DNA of 64,000 nucleotides from Myroides oncorhynchi (GTDB lineage: Bacteria > Bacteroidota > Bacteroidia > Flavobacteriales > Flavobacteriaceae), in assembly GCF_020905415.1 (NCBI RefSeq), contig NZ_JAJJMP010000001.1, positions 491,501-555,500 on the forward strand, given 5' to 3'. Under the pieces are notes generated by a model. The model saw only the letters and a list, made by a program, of their open reading frames with translations, did no database searches and was not told where the DNA came from. Made by a program: the position numbers and the translations under genes. This document shows positions 45,569 through 53,307 of the stretch, in pieces. Within the stretch, counting starts at the first letter, position 1; every line of letters begins with the position of its first letter.

Positions 45569-45982
45569 TTATTTACTATCTATACACTTCACTAATGATT
45601 CAAAAGCTTTAGTATCTACTTTTAATTTCTTAAAATCAGGGTCTACTGAATCCAAAGCGTTCATAGATTGATATATTCCATCTCGCTGAGGTTGTATAAT
45701 TAGCCATGAGATAACGCTCTCCACCATTTGTGGTTTCTTGGGATTATCAGATAGATTGTTTCGAACATAAACTTTGATAATAACATTGCCCCCTGTTGTA
45801 TCTTCTATCCTAACATAGTAATCTTTATTAGGATATTCAAAATCACTATTCTTCATTATTTTAGCCAACAAAACATTGCAATCTTGTTGTAATACCTCTG
45901 GCTTATTTTTTGCACATCCACTTATACTACCTATCAAAAAAAACACAACCAAATAGCTTCTTATATATTTTATCATCTTCAT
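45569..45982 (-). CDS. Hypothetical lipoprotein
   Basis: 137 residues from ATG 45982. Signal MKMIKYIRSYLVVFFLIGSI to lipobox SGCAKNKP. Mature part with NKDYYVRIEDTTGGNVIIKV. An upstream start at 46048 would place 22 charged residues before the signal and is less likely. Confidence 0.66.
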   Translation of the reverse strand: MKMIKYIRSYLVVFFLIGSISGCAKNKPEVLQQDCNVLLAKIMKNSDFEYPNKDYYVRIEDTTGGNVIIKVYVRNNLSDNPKKPQMVESVISWLIIQPQRDGIYQSMNALDSVDPDFKKLKVDTKAFESLVKCIDSK

Positions 45983-46112
45983 AAATCTCCTATTTTTATT
46001 CCTAACAAAGTAATCATATTTATTATAGGAAGCGCTAAAAAATGACATTAATTATATATATTATTTATTTTTAATACATTAGGGTATGTAAAAATAAAAG
46101 GCTGTCGATTGA

Positions 46113-46149
46113 GAGAGCACTGAAAAAGTAGAGCTTTTTCAGTGCTCTC
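46113..46149. terminator. 16-bp perfect hairpin after rtcB
   Basis: GAGAGCACTGAAAAAG pairs with CTTTTTCAGTGCTCTC, loop of 5. No T tract follows on either strand, so it is either an atypical terminator or an RNA-stabilising structure. Confidence 0.6.
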
Positions 46150-46177
46150 CAATTACTCATGTGGTTTTTGATATTAT

Positions 46178-47608
46178 CTAATCCTCTTTACTTCCATCAT
46201 CTGCCATACGAACTATCTTAGGTGTAAACATCGCTACTACATCAACTAACTCCCCCTGAGCTGCTATCACCTGATGAATATCTTTATACGCCATCGGTGC
46301 TTCATCTTTACCTGCCCCGATTAGCTCTACACCACAGTCTGCTAACACAGCTTTAATATCCTCAGTATTCAGTTTTTTGATCGCCTGTGTTCTACTCATT
46401 TGTCGTCCTGCACCGTGTGAAGCGGAGTTCAATGCCTCCTCTTCTCCTTTTCCTCTCACTAAGAATCCTGGCGCAGTCATAGACCCAGGGATAATCCCCA
46501 TTACACCTTTACTCGCAGGAGTAGCTCCCTTACGGTGAACAATTACCTCTTTACCTTGGTACATCTCTTTCCATGCAAAGTTATGGTGGTTCTCTATCTT
46601 AGCTAATACTTCAGCTCCTATTGCCTTTGTCAACTTTTCGTGTATTACTTGATGACAGGCAGAAGCATAGTCACCCGCCAAGTTCATCATCGTCCAGTAT
46701 TCCTGACCTGCTTCCGAATTTAGATCTAAGTAAGCTAAGTTCTTCGCCTCATAAGGCAACTTACAGAGATCCTTAGCGATCTGCGTATACCTACCTGCTA
46801 TAGTTGCTCCCATCCCTCGAGACCCCGAGTGTGTTAATAAGGCTAAGTAAGTTCCTTTATCTATCTTCAACACCTCATCGCGCTCGGCAAACTCCATCAA
46901 TCCCCATTCTACAAAGTGGTTACCCCCTCCTGAAGAACCCAATTGTTCCCAAGCTTTATCTTGCAATTTCTTAATAAACGGATTCAGATTAAACTCTCCT
47001 CTATCTAAAACCTCATGTTGTGCTTTATACTGTCCGTGAAATCCGTGACCTGCACCGAACTTAGTATGTTTAACCAATTGTTCTTTTAGCAAATCTTCCA
47101 TACCATAGAACTCCACACCTTTGATATCAAAAATAGACAACGCCATTCTACACCCAATATCCACACCTACACCATATGGAATAACAGCGTTATCTGTCGC
47201 TAATACTCCTCCGATAGGCAGTCCATATCCTTGGTGCGCATCAGGCATTAATGCCCCTGCTACAGCTACAGGTAGCTTTACAGCAGTTCGCATTTGTGCG
47301 ATAGCTCCCTCTTCGATATGCTGTGATCCGTAGATACTATACTCGACAGCTTCATCTCTTAGTGGAATAACTTCCTCTTCTACGCGTTGTCCTACTCCTT
47401 CTATAATAGCAGTAGCCAACTTTCCAAAAACTTTATGGTTAATATAATCCTCTGCATTAGCTAGCACAACTTTATAATGTGCTAACATCTCAGTCTTCGT
47501 ATAACCTGTTCTTTTCTTATTCGCCTTTAAAGCGATCCCTAACAATTCTGTATGTGGATACCCTAAAGCCAATAAATCATTCCCATTAATAGGTGTATTA
47601 TCTTTCAT
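46178..47608 (-). CDS. rtcB: RtcB family RNA ligase
   Basis: RtcB joins 2',3'-cyclic phosphate or 3'-phosphate RNA ends to 5'-OH ends with GTP and Mn, repairing cleaved tRNAs. 476 residues from ATG 47608. Active-site segments: GVDIGCRMALSIFD (metal Cys), KFGAGHGFHG, LGSSGGGNHFVEWG (metal His), LLTHSGSRGMG, VHRKGATPASKGVMGIIPGS and SASHGAGRQMSRTQA with the guanylated His region. A start at 47665 would add 19 atypical residues. No RtcA or archease gene is adjacent. It lies 82 bp after the PQQ-like gene. Confidence 0.95.
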   Translation of the reverse strand: MKDNTPINGNDLLALGYPHTELLGIALKANKKRTGYTKTEMLAHYKVVLANAEDYINHKVFGKLATAIIEGVGQRVEEEVIPLRDEAVEYSIYGSQHIEEGAIAQMRTAVKLPVAVAGALMPDAHQGYGLPIGGVLATDNAVIPYGVGVDIGCRMALSIFDIKGVEFYGMEDLLKEQLVKHTKFGAGHGFHGQYKAQHEVLDRGEFNLNPFIKKLQDKAWEQLGSSGGGNHFVEWGLMEFAERDEVLKIDKGTYLALLTHSGSRGMGATIAGRYTQIAKDLCKLPYEAKNLAYLDLNSEAGQEYWTMMNLAGDYASACHQVIHEKLTKAIGAEVLAKIENHHNFAWKEMYQGKEVIVHRKGATPASKGVMGIIPGSMTAPGFLVRGKGEEEALNSASHGAGRQMSRTQAIKKLNTEDIKAVLADCGVELIGAGKDEAPMAYKDIHQVIAAQGELVDVVAMFTPKIVRMADDGSKED

Positions 47609-48544
47609 CTTTTTCTCTGTTATAAAGTTAAAAGGTAAAAAGATTATGAAGTCTGAACTGTTCACTCATCACTGATTACTCATCACCTATTAGTTATTAA
47701 AATATTTTATATAAGCTGTATTGTGATACTCTTCTCTTACCTCATAAGGAATAAGTACCTTAGCTTGTTTACTTGTTTTATCTATTATTGTTACTCCTTT
47801 TGTTGTTAAGAATACTAACTGACCTTCTTTTGTTTCTTCTATATTTGTCAGCGGTTTAAACTCCTCTGTAATAGGATAAGTCGCTAATTCCTTTCCATCA
47901 AAGTCTAACACAAATATCTTCTTTGCCGTATAGCCTATCAAGCTTTCTCCTGACTGATGCCAATTCACGATTTCCTCTGCTGATCCATACTTCCACTGCT
48001 CTTTTCCTGTTTTAGCATTCAATCCTATCAAAGCTTGTGCATCACTGTCCGCCTTGCGTACATTGACCACATACATCTTACCATATAATACAGCATTACT
48101 CTCAAAACTAGTCGCTAACCTCGGGTACTCCTTAGACTGATATCTCCAAGTATAAATAGATGTGTTATCCTTAAAGTTGTTCTTCGGATCCATAATGTCA
48201 TCATTATCTCCCTTTACATTCCCATCTTTATTAAATGGAACAGCGTAAAACTTACCGTCTTCTTCTCCAAAGTACAATGTCTCTCCATCACTGCGCATCT
48301 GTGTGTACAATGGACTATCAAAAGTATTTTCATCATACATTCCATAGCTCGTAGGTGTACCACGAAGTGAATATTTGTTTAAATAAATAGCAGAGTTAAC
48401 GAATACGTTCTCTTGACATAATACAGGTTGATACATATTAAACTTTGTCTCTATCCCTTCAGTTTGAAATTCAGTACCATCTACTTTGTTTAATATAACG
48501 AAGTATGGATAACTTCCTCCACCTGTTGTTACAGTATAAACTTT

Positions 48545-49500
48545 TTGAGTTATCAAATTAACTTCCGTATTTTAGTATCTTAAAATCAATAGTATGGAAA
48601 TATTTAAGGGTCAAAACATTCTGAACTTAGTAAAAGAACTACCAGATGACGAAGCATGTAAAGCTTATTTAAGTAAAATTAAGTGGTCAAACGGTTTTAC
48701 TTGTGTAAAATGTGGACACAAAAAAGGTTGCTTAAAATCTAATCATTCATACTATTGTTATAACTGTGAGCATGTTGAGAGTTCAACAGCTAATACCTTA
48801 TTTCACAAAGTCAAATTTGGTTTACAGAAAGCATTTATGATTGTGTTTGAAATGACAACTTCTACCAAAAGTATCTCTAGTATTCAAATGGGTAAACGCT
48901 ATGGTATAAGCCAGCCAACAGCATGGGGCTTTATGCATAAAGTTCGTTTAGCTATGCAAAGTAGCGAGCAATATCCTATGACTGAAACAGTTCATGTTGA
49001 TGAGTTTGTTGTGGGAGGTTATGAACAAGGAAAACCAGGGAGAAGCTATGATACCAAAAAAACTAAAGCAGTGATAGCTGTAGAGTTAAATACTGAAAGA
49101 AAAGTAAAAAGAGCCTATGTTAAGTGTATTGACGATTACTCTGCTAAGTCATTAACTACTATATTCGAACAACATATTTCAGAAGATGCCAATGTAGTTA
49201 CGGATAAATGGAGAGGGTATAATCCCTTGAAAAAAAAGTATAAGATCACACAAAAAGAAAGTGATAAAGGTGCTAATTTTAAAGAATTACACGTAGTAAT
49301 TCACCAACTTAAATCGTGGATTAGGACTGTGCCTTCACACATTAATAAGAAATACATCCAAGCTTACTTTAATGAGTTCGTATATAGATTAAATAGATCC
49401 TTATTTAAGGAAACTATTTTTCATAACACAATTGTAAAGATGATTAAAGCTAAACCTACTACTTTAAATACGATTAGCGGAAACTAAACAGATAACTCAA
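48545..49500 (+). mobile_element. IS1595-like insertion sequence
   Basis: 956 bp with terminal inverted repeats beginning TTGAGTTATC at both ends (similarity extends over about 24 bp to TTCCG) and an 8-bp target duplication TAAACTTT at 48537-48544 and 49501-49508. One transposase gene fills it. An 8-bp duplication agrees with the IS1595 family. Confidence 0.93.
48594..49487 (+). CDS. IS1595 family transposase (ISXO2-like)
   Basis: 297 residues. N-terminal zinc ribbon FTCVKCGHKKGCLKSNHSYY then CYNC, helix-turn-helix near residue 85-110, then the ISXO2-like DDE/N core: VHVDEFVVGGYEQGKPGRSY (first Asp), NVVTDKWRGYNPL (second Asp) and HINKKYIQAYFNEFVYRLNR (third catalytic region). It is complete and likely functional. 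Confidence 0.95.
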   Translation: MEIFKGQNILNLVKELPDDEACKAYLSKIKWSNGFTCVKCGHKKGCLKSNHSYYCYNCEHVESSTANTLFHKVKFGLQKAFMIVFEMTTSTKSISSIQMGKRYGISQPTAWGFMHKVRLAMQSSEQYPMTETVHVDEFVVGGYEQGKPGRSYDTKKTKAVIAVELNTERKVKRAYVKCIDDYSAKSLTTIFEQHISEDANVVTDKWRGYNPLKKKYKITQKESDKGANFKELHVVIHQLKSWIRTVPSHINKKYIQAYFNEFVYRLNRSLFKETIFHNTIVKMIKAKPTTLNTISGN

Positions 49501-50036
49501 TAAACTTTATCTTGATACTGTAAAGGCTGCCCCATAAAATACGGCTCACTACCAGCTTCTGTTTCAAAGCCACCTGATGCATCTACTGCCACATCCATCA
49601 TCCCTATTTGACCCGCTTCATACACCCACTTTTCTTTACCTGTTAGGATATCTAAAGCGACAAACTTACCGCTCTCAAAAGGCATAAATAGTGTCGTCTC
49701 ATCGAAGGTAAACTTGTTCCTATTTCCAGCTTCATCTTGAGCAGAAGTATATTCCCACACGACCTTTTTATTATCTAAGTCAAAGTTGATGACCTTGCCA
49801 TTTGTACTGAATACAACAGTCTGATTAGGTACTTTAACTTCTGCACCTTGCGCTTGCTTATTCTGACACCCAAAAAAGGCAAATAGGGCTGTAAGTGATA
49901 CTAAGAGTTTTTTCATTGTGTTTTATTGTTTTTAAACTGATCACAAAGATATTCTTTTTCACAATTCACTAAGTAGTGAATTAACTCAGTTATCTAATAA
50001 AATCCTCTTATCTTTATCTCTCTAATCTCAGAAAGA

Positions 50037-50315
50037 ATGAAAGAACCTCGTCTATATGTTGACTTCAATGAAATGATAGATTTCAACATAGTACTACTCT
50101 CCCAAACAGAATATAAAACTGACTCCTTAGGTAACGCTATTTATTTACAGGAAGGCAACACTGTACTAATCTATATGGATGATTCTGATGAATATGGCAA
50201 TCCTGATAACCTACTCGCTGAAGGTATTGCTATCCTTAACCCAATACCTAACCACATTGCCAAATGGTGTTGTTTAATCAACGACAGAGGTATTTATCAC
50301 GAATCTGATTTGTAA
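50037..50315 (+). CDS. Hypothetical small acidic protein
   Basis: 92 residues (MKEPRLYVDFNEMIDFNIVL, TVLIYMDDSDEYGNPDNLLA, ending GIYHESDL). Good codon-level composition, no family recognised. It lies on the opposite strand between the propeller gene and the slipin gene, so any link with RNA repair is positional. Confidence 0.66.
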   Translation: MKEPRLYVDFNEMIDFNIVLLSQTEYKTDSLGNAIYLQEGNTVLIYMDDSDEYGNPDNLLAEGIAILNPIPNHIAKWCCLINDRGIYHESDL

Positions 50316-50391
50316 TAATTAATTATAACCCAATCCCTCTTCATTATCCATCTTTTATCATCCACTGATTACTAACAACCATTACCTATAA

Positions 50392-51486
50392 CTACCTCGA
50401 AAACACCTCTCTCAACTGCTTTAGCACATTCCCTCCACCAGACAAGCTAATTTCACCTACCTTATCAGCGATCTTCTCGATGTACTCCATCTCTTTTAAT
50501 CGCATCAGCATTTCGTTCTCTTCCATTAACTTGGCAGTGTTAAGCAAGCTACGTGTAGCAGCAGTCTCTTCTCTACGAGTGATCATATTCGCCTGTGCTT
50601 TTTTCTCAGCGATAAGCACCTGATTCATAATCTCTCTGATATCCCCTGGTAAGATGATGTCTTTGATACCACAGTTTTTTACTTCGATACCTAATAATGC
50701 AATCTCTTCTTTCACACTATTTAAGATTTCTAAAGACAAGTTCTCCTTGTTCTCCATCAATTCGTCAAATGACATTCTACCTACTTTTTCTCTCAACATC
50801 AACTGCACGACGTTATACATCTGTTTCTCTACCTCTTTATTATTGACATACGCCTTTAACAAATCTTGCACTTGGTACACCAAGTTAAAGTTGATACGCA
50901 ACTGTACTTTGTCTTTTGTCAAGATCTCCTGACCGTTCATATCGATTGCTTGCTGACGTACATCTACTAATATGATTTGTACCTTGATATCGTTTTTCCA
51001 ATATCTATACTCCCCTGCTTTTAATATCTCTTCGAACTGCCCATCTACGAATAACAATCCTTTCTCATTAGCCCCCACAGTGTACATTCTCACGAAGTTT
51101 GACATATTGCCTTTCCCCATTATATTTCTTGCGATAGCGCTATCCACAACTAATGCTTCAGTATTAAATCTTTCGAACGAATACTCCTTAGCTGACTTCC
51201 AGTAGATATGTCTTCCTGCCCCTAAGACTGTATTAAATATCTTGTTTTTATAAACTAACACGACCTCGTTATCCATCACATCGATCACTTCTAACATCGC
51301 GCTTAACTCCGCATTCTGTAACAATGCTTCTATATCTCTACGCATACCGAAGTTCTCAGACATATTATACTCCGCCACTTCCTTCTCACCCCATAACCAA
51401 TATTGACCTGCAGTATATACTCTCTGTAATTCTCCTTGTTTAGACACTAAGGCAACGTGGTTTGTTTTTACTTGTAACTTTTTCAT
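50392..51486 (-). CDS. SPFH/Band-7 (slipin) family protein
   Basis: 364 residues. The SPFH domain spans about 130-290 (EKGLLFVDGQFEEILKAGEY, QEILTKDKVQLRINFNLVYQ, EVKNCGIKDIILPGDIREIM), followed by a coiled coil (QVLIAEKKAQANMITRREET) and a C-terminal amphipathic segment. No N-terminal membrane helix is present, unlike typical slipins. SPFH proteins of RtcB-containing RNA-repair loci were proposed by Burroughs and Aravind to be scaffolds that pair with a tRNA-like RNA. The candidate RNA lies directly upstream on the same strand. Confidence 0.88.
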   Translation of the reverse strand: MKKLQVKTNHVALVSKQGELQRVYTAGQYWLWGEKEVAEYNMSENFGMRRDIEALLQNAELSAMLEVIDVMDNEVVLVYKNKIFNTVLGAGRHIYWKSAKEYSFERFNTEALVVDSAIARNIMGKGNMSNFVRMYTVGANEKGLLFVDGQFEEILKAGEYRYWKNDIKVQIILVDVRQQAIDMNGQEILTKDKVQLRINFNLVYQVQDLLKAYVNNKEVEKQMYNVVQLMLREKVGRMSFDELMENKENLSLEILNSVKEEIALLGIEVKNCGIKDIILPGDIREIMNQVLIAEKKAQANMITRREETAATRSLLNTAKLMEENEMLMRLKEMEYIEKIADKVGEISLSGGGNVLKQLREVFSR

Positions 51487-51778
51487 AGTTGTATATTTTT
51501 AATATTTTAATTTGTTATCATAAAGAACAGTCCAAATAGGTCTCGCTTATCTCAGGCGGAAAAAGAAGTAAACTGCACAATAGAATAGTTCGTGTATAGT
51601 CCTGAATGATTCACTGAGCAAGTCATCCACTCTATATCATCCCCTATTCCTCTTCCACAGAATAGCTTTTTTTTACAGGCTTTGATAAGTTGTCTTTCGC
51701 ACTGTAAGCCTAAAACTTAGAAGTACAAAAAACAGAAACACTATTTGACTGAACCTTTTTAATGGAGGGGATATTTAT
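51487..51778 (-). other. Leader or spacer between the tRNA-like RNA and the slipin gene
   Basis: About 290 bp without a frame. On the minus strand AGGCTT and AAGCCT around 51711-51680 could form a hairpin. The ncRNA 3' end and slipin promoter cannot be fixed by eye; cotranscription is possible. Confidence 0.45.
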
Positions 51779-52036
51779 AGAAGTTCCCCGACTTCTCCTA
51801 AAATTGCTTAAAAGGCAATTGTTCTGCTCTAACCAAACTGAGCTATATTATCCTGAGATAATAGTAGGAGTTGAACCCACGACCCGAACGTTATTTACTA
51901 AACCGTTAGTCACTTACTCTCATAAGCTTGAGGAATCGAACCTCTTTATTCTACAGGTTACAAACAGGATAAGGTAAACTACTGCCCCTTACTTCTGCGC
52001 TATATCGAAACGCTTCCAAGGTTTGTATCTTTCGAA
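51779..52036 (-). ncRNA. tRNA-like noncoding RNA of the RtcB/SPFH locus
   Basis: Read on the minus strand from the predicted start near 52036. A leader is followed by two successive modules of the order T-arm, acceptor hairpin, D-arm. Module 1 (51944-51897) is degenerate: GAGG-TTCGATT-CCTC, CTTAT-GAGA-GTAAG, then ACTA-ACGGTT-TAGT. Module 2 (51889-51821) is fully canonical and described separately. Then follow an anticodon-arm mimic AATTGC-CTTTTAA-GCAATT (51820-51802) and a hairpin AGAAGT-CGGGGA-ACTTCT (51796-51779). SPFH-linked tRNA-like RNAs are known from comparative genomics. Exact ends are inferred. Confidence 0.75.
51821..51889 (-). ncRNA. Circularly permuted tRNA core
   Basis: 69 nt in order: GTTC (anticodon-stem 3' strand), GGGTC (variable loop, C48), GTGGG-TTCAACT-CCTAC (T-arm), TATTATC (acceptor 3' strand), TCAG (closing loop), GATAATA (acceptor 5' strand), TA (U8, A9), GCTC-AGTTTGGTTA-GAGC (D-arm with A14, G15, G18G19, A21), A26, GAAC (anticodon-stem 5' strand). 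The acceptor stem is 7 perfect pairs and GAAC pairs with GTTC. There is no CCA, no anticodon loop and no external acceptor end. Confidence 0.85.
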
Positions 52037-52041
52037 CAGTA

Positions 52042-52071
52042 CAAAGATGCATACCTACCTACGCAACCAAA
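52042..52071 (-). promoter_or_regulatory. Predicted promoter of the tRNA-like RNA
   Basis: On the minus strand TTTG (52068-52071) and, 18 bp on, CATCTTTG (52042-52049), one base from TAnnTTTG. The start would fall near 52036. Confidence 0.45.
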
Positions 52072-52196
52072 TTGCGCACCAATAAATATTTACAAATTAT
52101 TTTATTAAACACTAATTATCAACTAATTAAAACCAAAAAAAAATCAAATAAAAAACAACTACGCAAATACAACGCGTACATAAAAAAGAGAATACG

Positions 52197-52215
52197 TATA
52201 TTTGAGTACTCAAAA
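52197..52215 (+). promoter_or_regulatory. Promoter and palindromic operator of the WYL regulator gene
   Basis: TATATTTG (52197-52204) is an exact -7 match. TTTGAGTACTCAAA (52202-52215) is a perfect 14-bp palindrome overlapping the expected start, a position suited to autoregulation. Confidence 0.52.
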
Positions 52216-52229
52216 ATGACTAAAAAGCT

Positions 52230-53258
52230 ATGGCAACGAATAAATTAGCACTATTACGCTACCGAATTATCGATGAATGTCTGCAAAACAGATTTAGAAA
52301 ATGGACGCTTAACGACCTCATCGAGAAGGTTGCTAATGGGCTATATGAATATGAAGGCATAGACACTGGAATTAGCAAGCGTACCATACAGCTCGACATT
52401 CAGGCTATGCGCAGTGAGGGATTAGGGTATAACGCACCGATAGTAGTGGTGGATAGAAAGTACTATACTTATGAAGATGTCAACTACAGTATAAAAAACT
52501 CTCCTATCAACGATGCCGATATGGAGAAGCTAAAAGAGGTAGTTGCTATTCTAAAACACCTCAATGGATTTAGTCAAATAGACGAGATGAGTGAGGTAAT
52601 CGCGAAGTTAGATAACAGCCTGCTTACCCGAAGTACCAAGGCGCCAAATTATATACAGATGGAGGGTAACCACCTTCTTAAGGGGATCCAGTATATCAGC
52701 CCGCTATACGAGGCGATTAAGAATAAACAAACCCTTCTGATAGAATACAAATCGTTCAAATCTAAGGAAGCTACTAAGAATATCTACTATCCTTACTTAT
52801 TAAAAGAGTATCGCAACAGGTGGTTCGTAGTTGTGCGTAGCAGTACACATAAGCATTTATTGACTTTAGCACTTGACCGAATTCTCAATGTATATGCCTT
52901 AGCGAACGAACCTTATAAAGATTATGAGGGCGTAGACTTCGACCGATATTATGAGGATGCGCTTGGGGTAACCAAAACAGCACAAGACCGCGCTCAAAAA
53001 GTTATCTTATGGGTGAATAAATACAACATTCCCTATGTAAAGACCAAACCGATACACCACTCCCAGCAGGTATTAGAAGAGGACGAGACAGGTATGAAGA
53101 TACGCATAGATGTAGTCCTTAACTTCGAACTCGAAAGAGAAATACTCGGCTTCGGTGAATCGATGAAAGTAATCGCTCCTAAACTTCTACAAAAGAAGAT
53201 AATGAAACGAGTAATGAAGATGAATGAGAATTATTTTAATGAAGAGGTAACAGAGTAA
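52230..53258 (+). CDS. WYL-domain transcriptional regulator
   Basis: 342 residues with an N-terminal winged helix (LNDLIEKVANGLYEYEGIDT, GISKRTIQLDIQAMRSEG) and a WYL domain (KQTLLIEYKSFKSKEATKNI, YYPYLLKEYRNRWFVVVRSS, LALDRILNVYAL), then a C-terminal WCX region. WYL domains are thought to sense nucleic-acid-derived or nucleotide ligands and often control RNA-repair or defence loci. It is divergent from the tRNA-like RNA and slipin gene and probably controls them. Confidence 0.93.
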   Translation: MATNKLALLRYRIIDECLQNRFRKWTLNDLIEKVANGLYEYEGIDTGISKRTIQLDIQAMRSEGLGYNAPIVVVDRKYYTYEDVNYSIKNSPINDADMEKLKEVVAILKHLNGFSQIDEMSEVIAKLDNSLLTRSTKAPNYIQMEGNHLLKGIQYISPLYEAIKNKQTLLIEYKSFKSKEATKNIYYPYLLKEYRNRWFVVVRSSTHKHLLTLALDRILNVYALANEPYKDYEGVDFDRYYEDALGVTKTAQDRAQKVILWVNKYNIPYVKTKPIHHSQQVLEEDETGMKIRIDVVLNFELEREILGFGESMKVIAPKLLQKKIMKRVMKMNENYFNEEVTE

Positions 53259-53307
53259 AACACTTACCTTTGCTTTTTATTAATATAAGGAGCACACCCC
53301 ATACCAA

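Larger units (their letters stand above)
47690..49916 (-). pseudogene. PQQ-like beta-propeller lipoprotein gene split by an insertion sequence
   Basis: The 5' part (49497-49916) encodes a lipoprotein signal (MKKLLVSLTALFAFFGCQNK) and the first blades (VVFSTNGKVINFDLDNKKVV then WEY, and ALDILTGKEKWVYEAG). The 3' part (47690-48556) continues with YTVTTGGGSYPYFVILNKVD and GLNAKTGKEQWKYGSAEEIV. Removing the element and one 8-bp duplication restores CAG TAT CAA GAT AAA GTT and TAT ACT, that is YQDKVYTV without a break. The intact protein would be a periplasmic propeller of about 420 residues. Confidence 0.93.

Noticed and set aside
48545..49500. The IS1595-like element as source of the palindromic MITEs
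   Set aside because: Terminal sequences differ (TTGAGTTATC versus CCCAGAATCAGC) and target duplications are 8 bp versus 5 bp.
51821..51889. Two ordinary adjacent tRNA genes (3' end of one, 5' start of another)
   Set aside because: The acceptor strands on either side of TCAG pair perfectly with each other, GAAC pairs with GTTC, no CCA or spacer is present, and neither side has its own matching half in normal order.
51762..51977. 71-codon plus-strand frame across the tRNA-like region
   Set aside because: It reads antisense through the structured RNA; the RNA pairing explains the sequence better.
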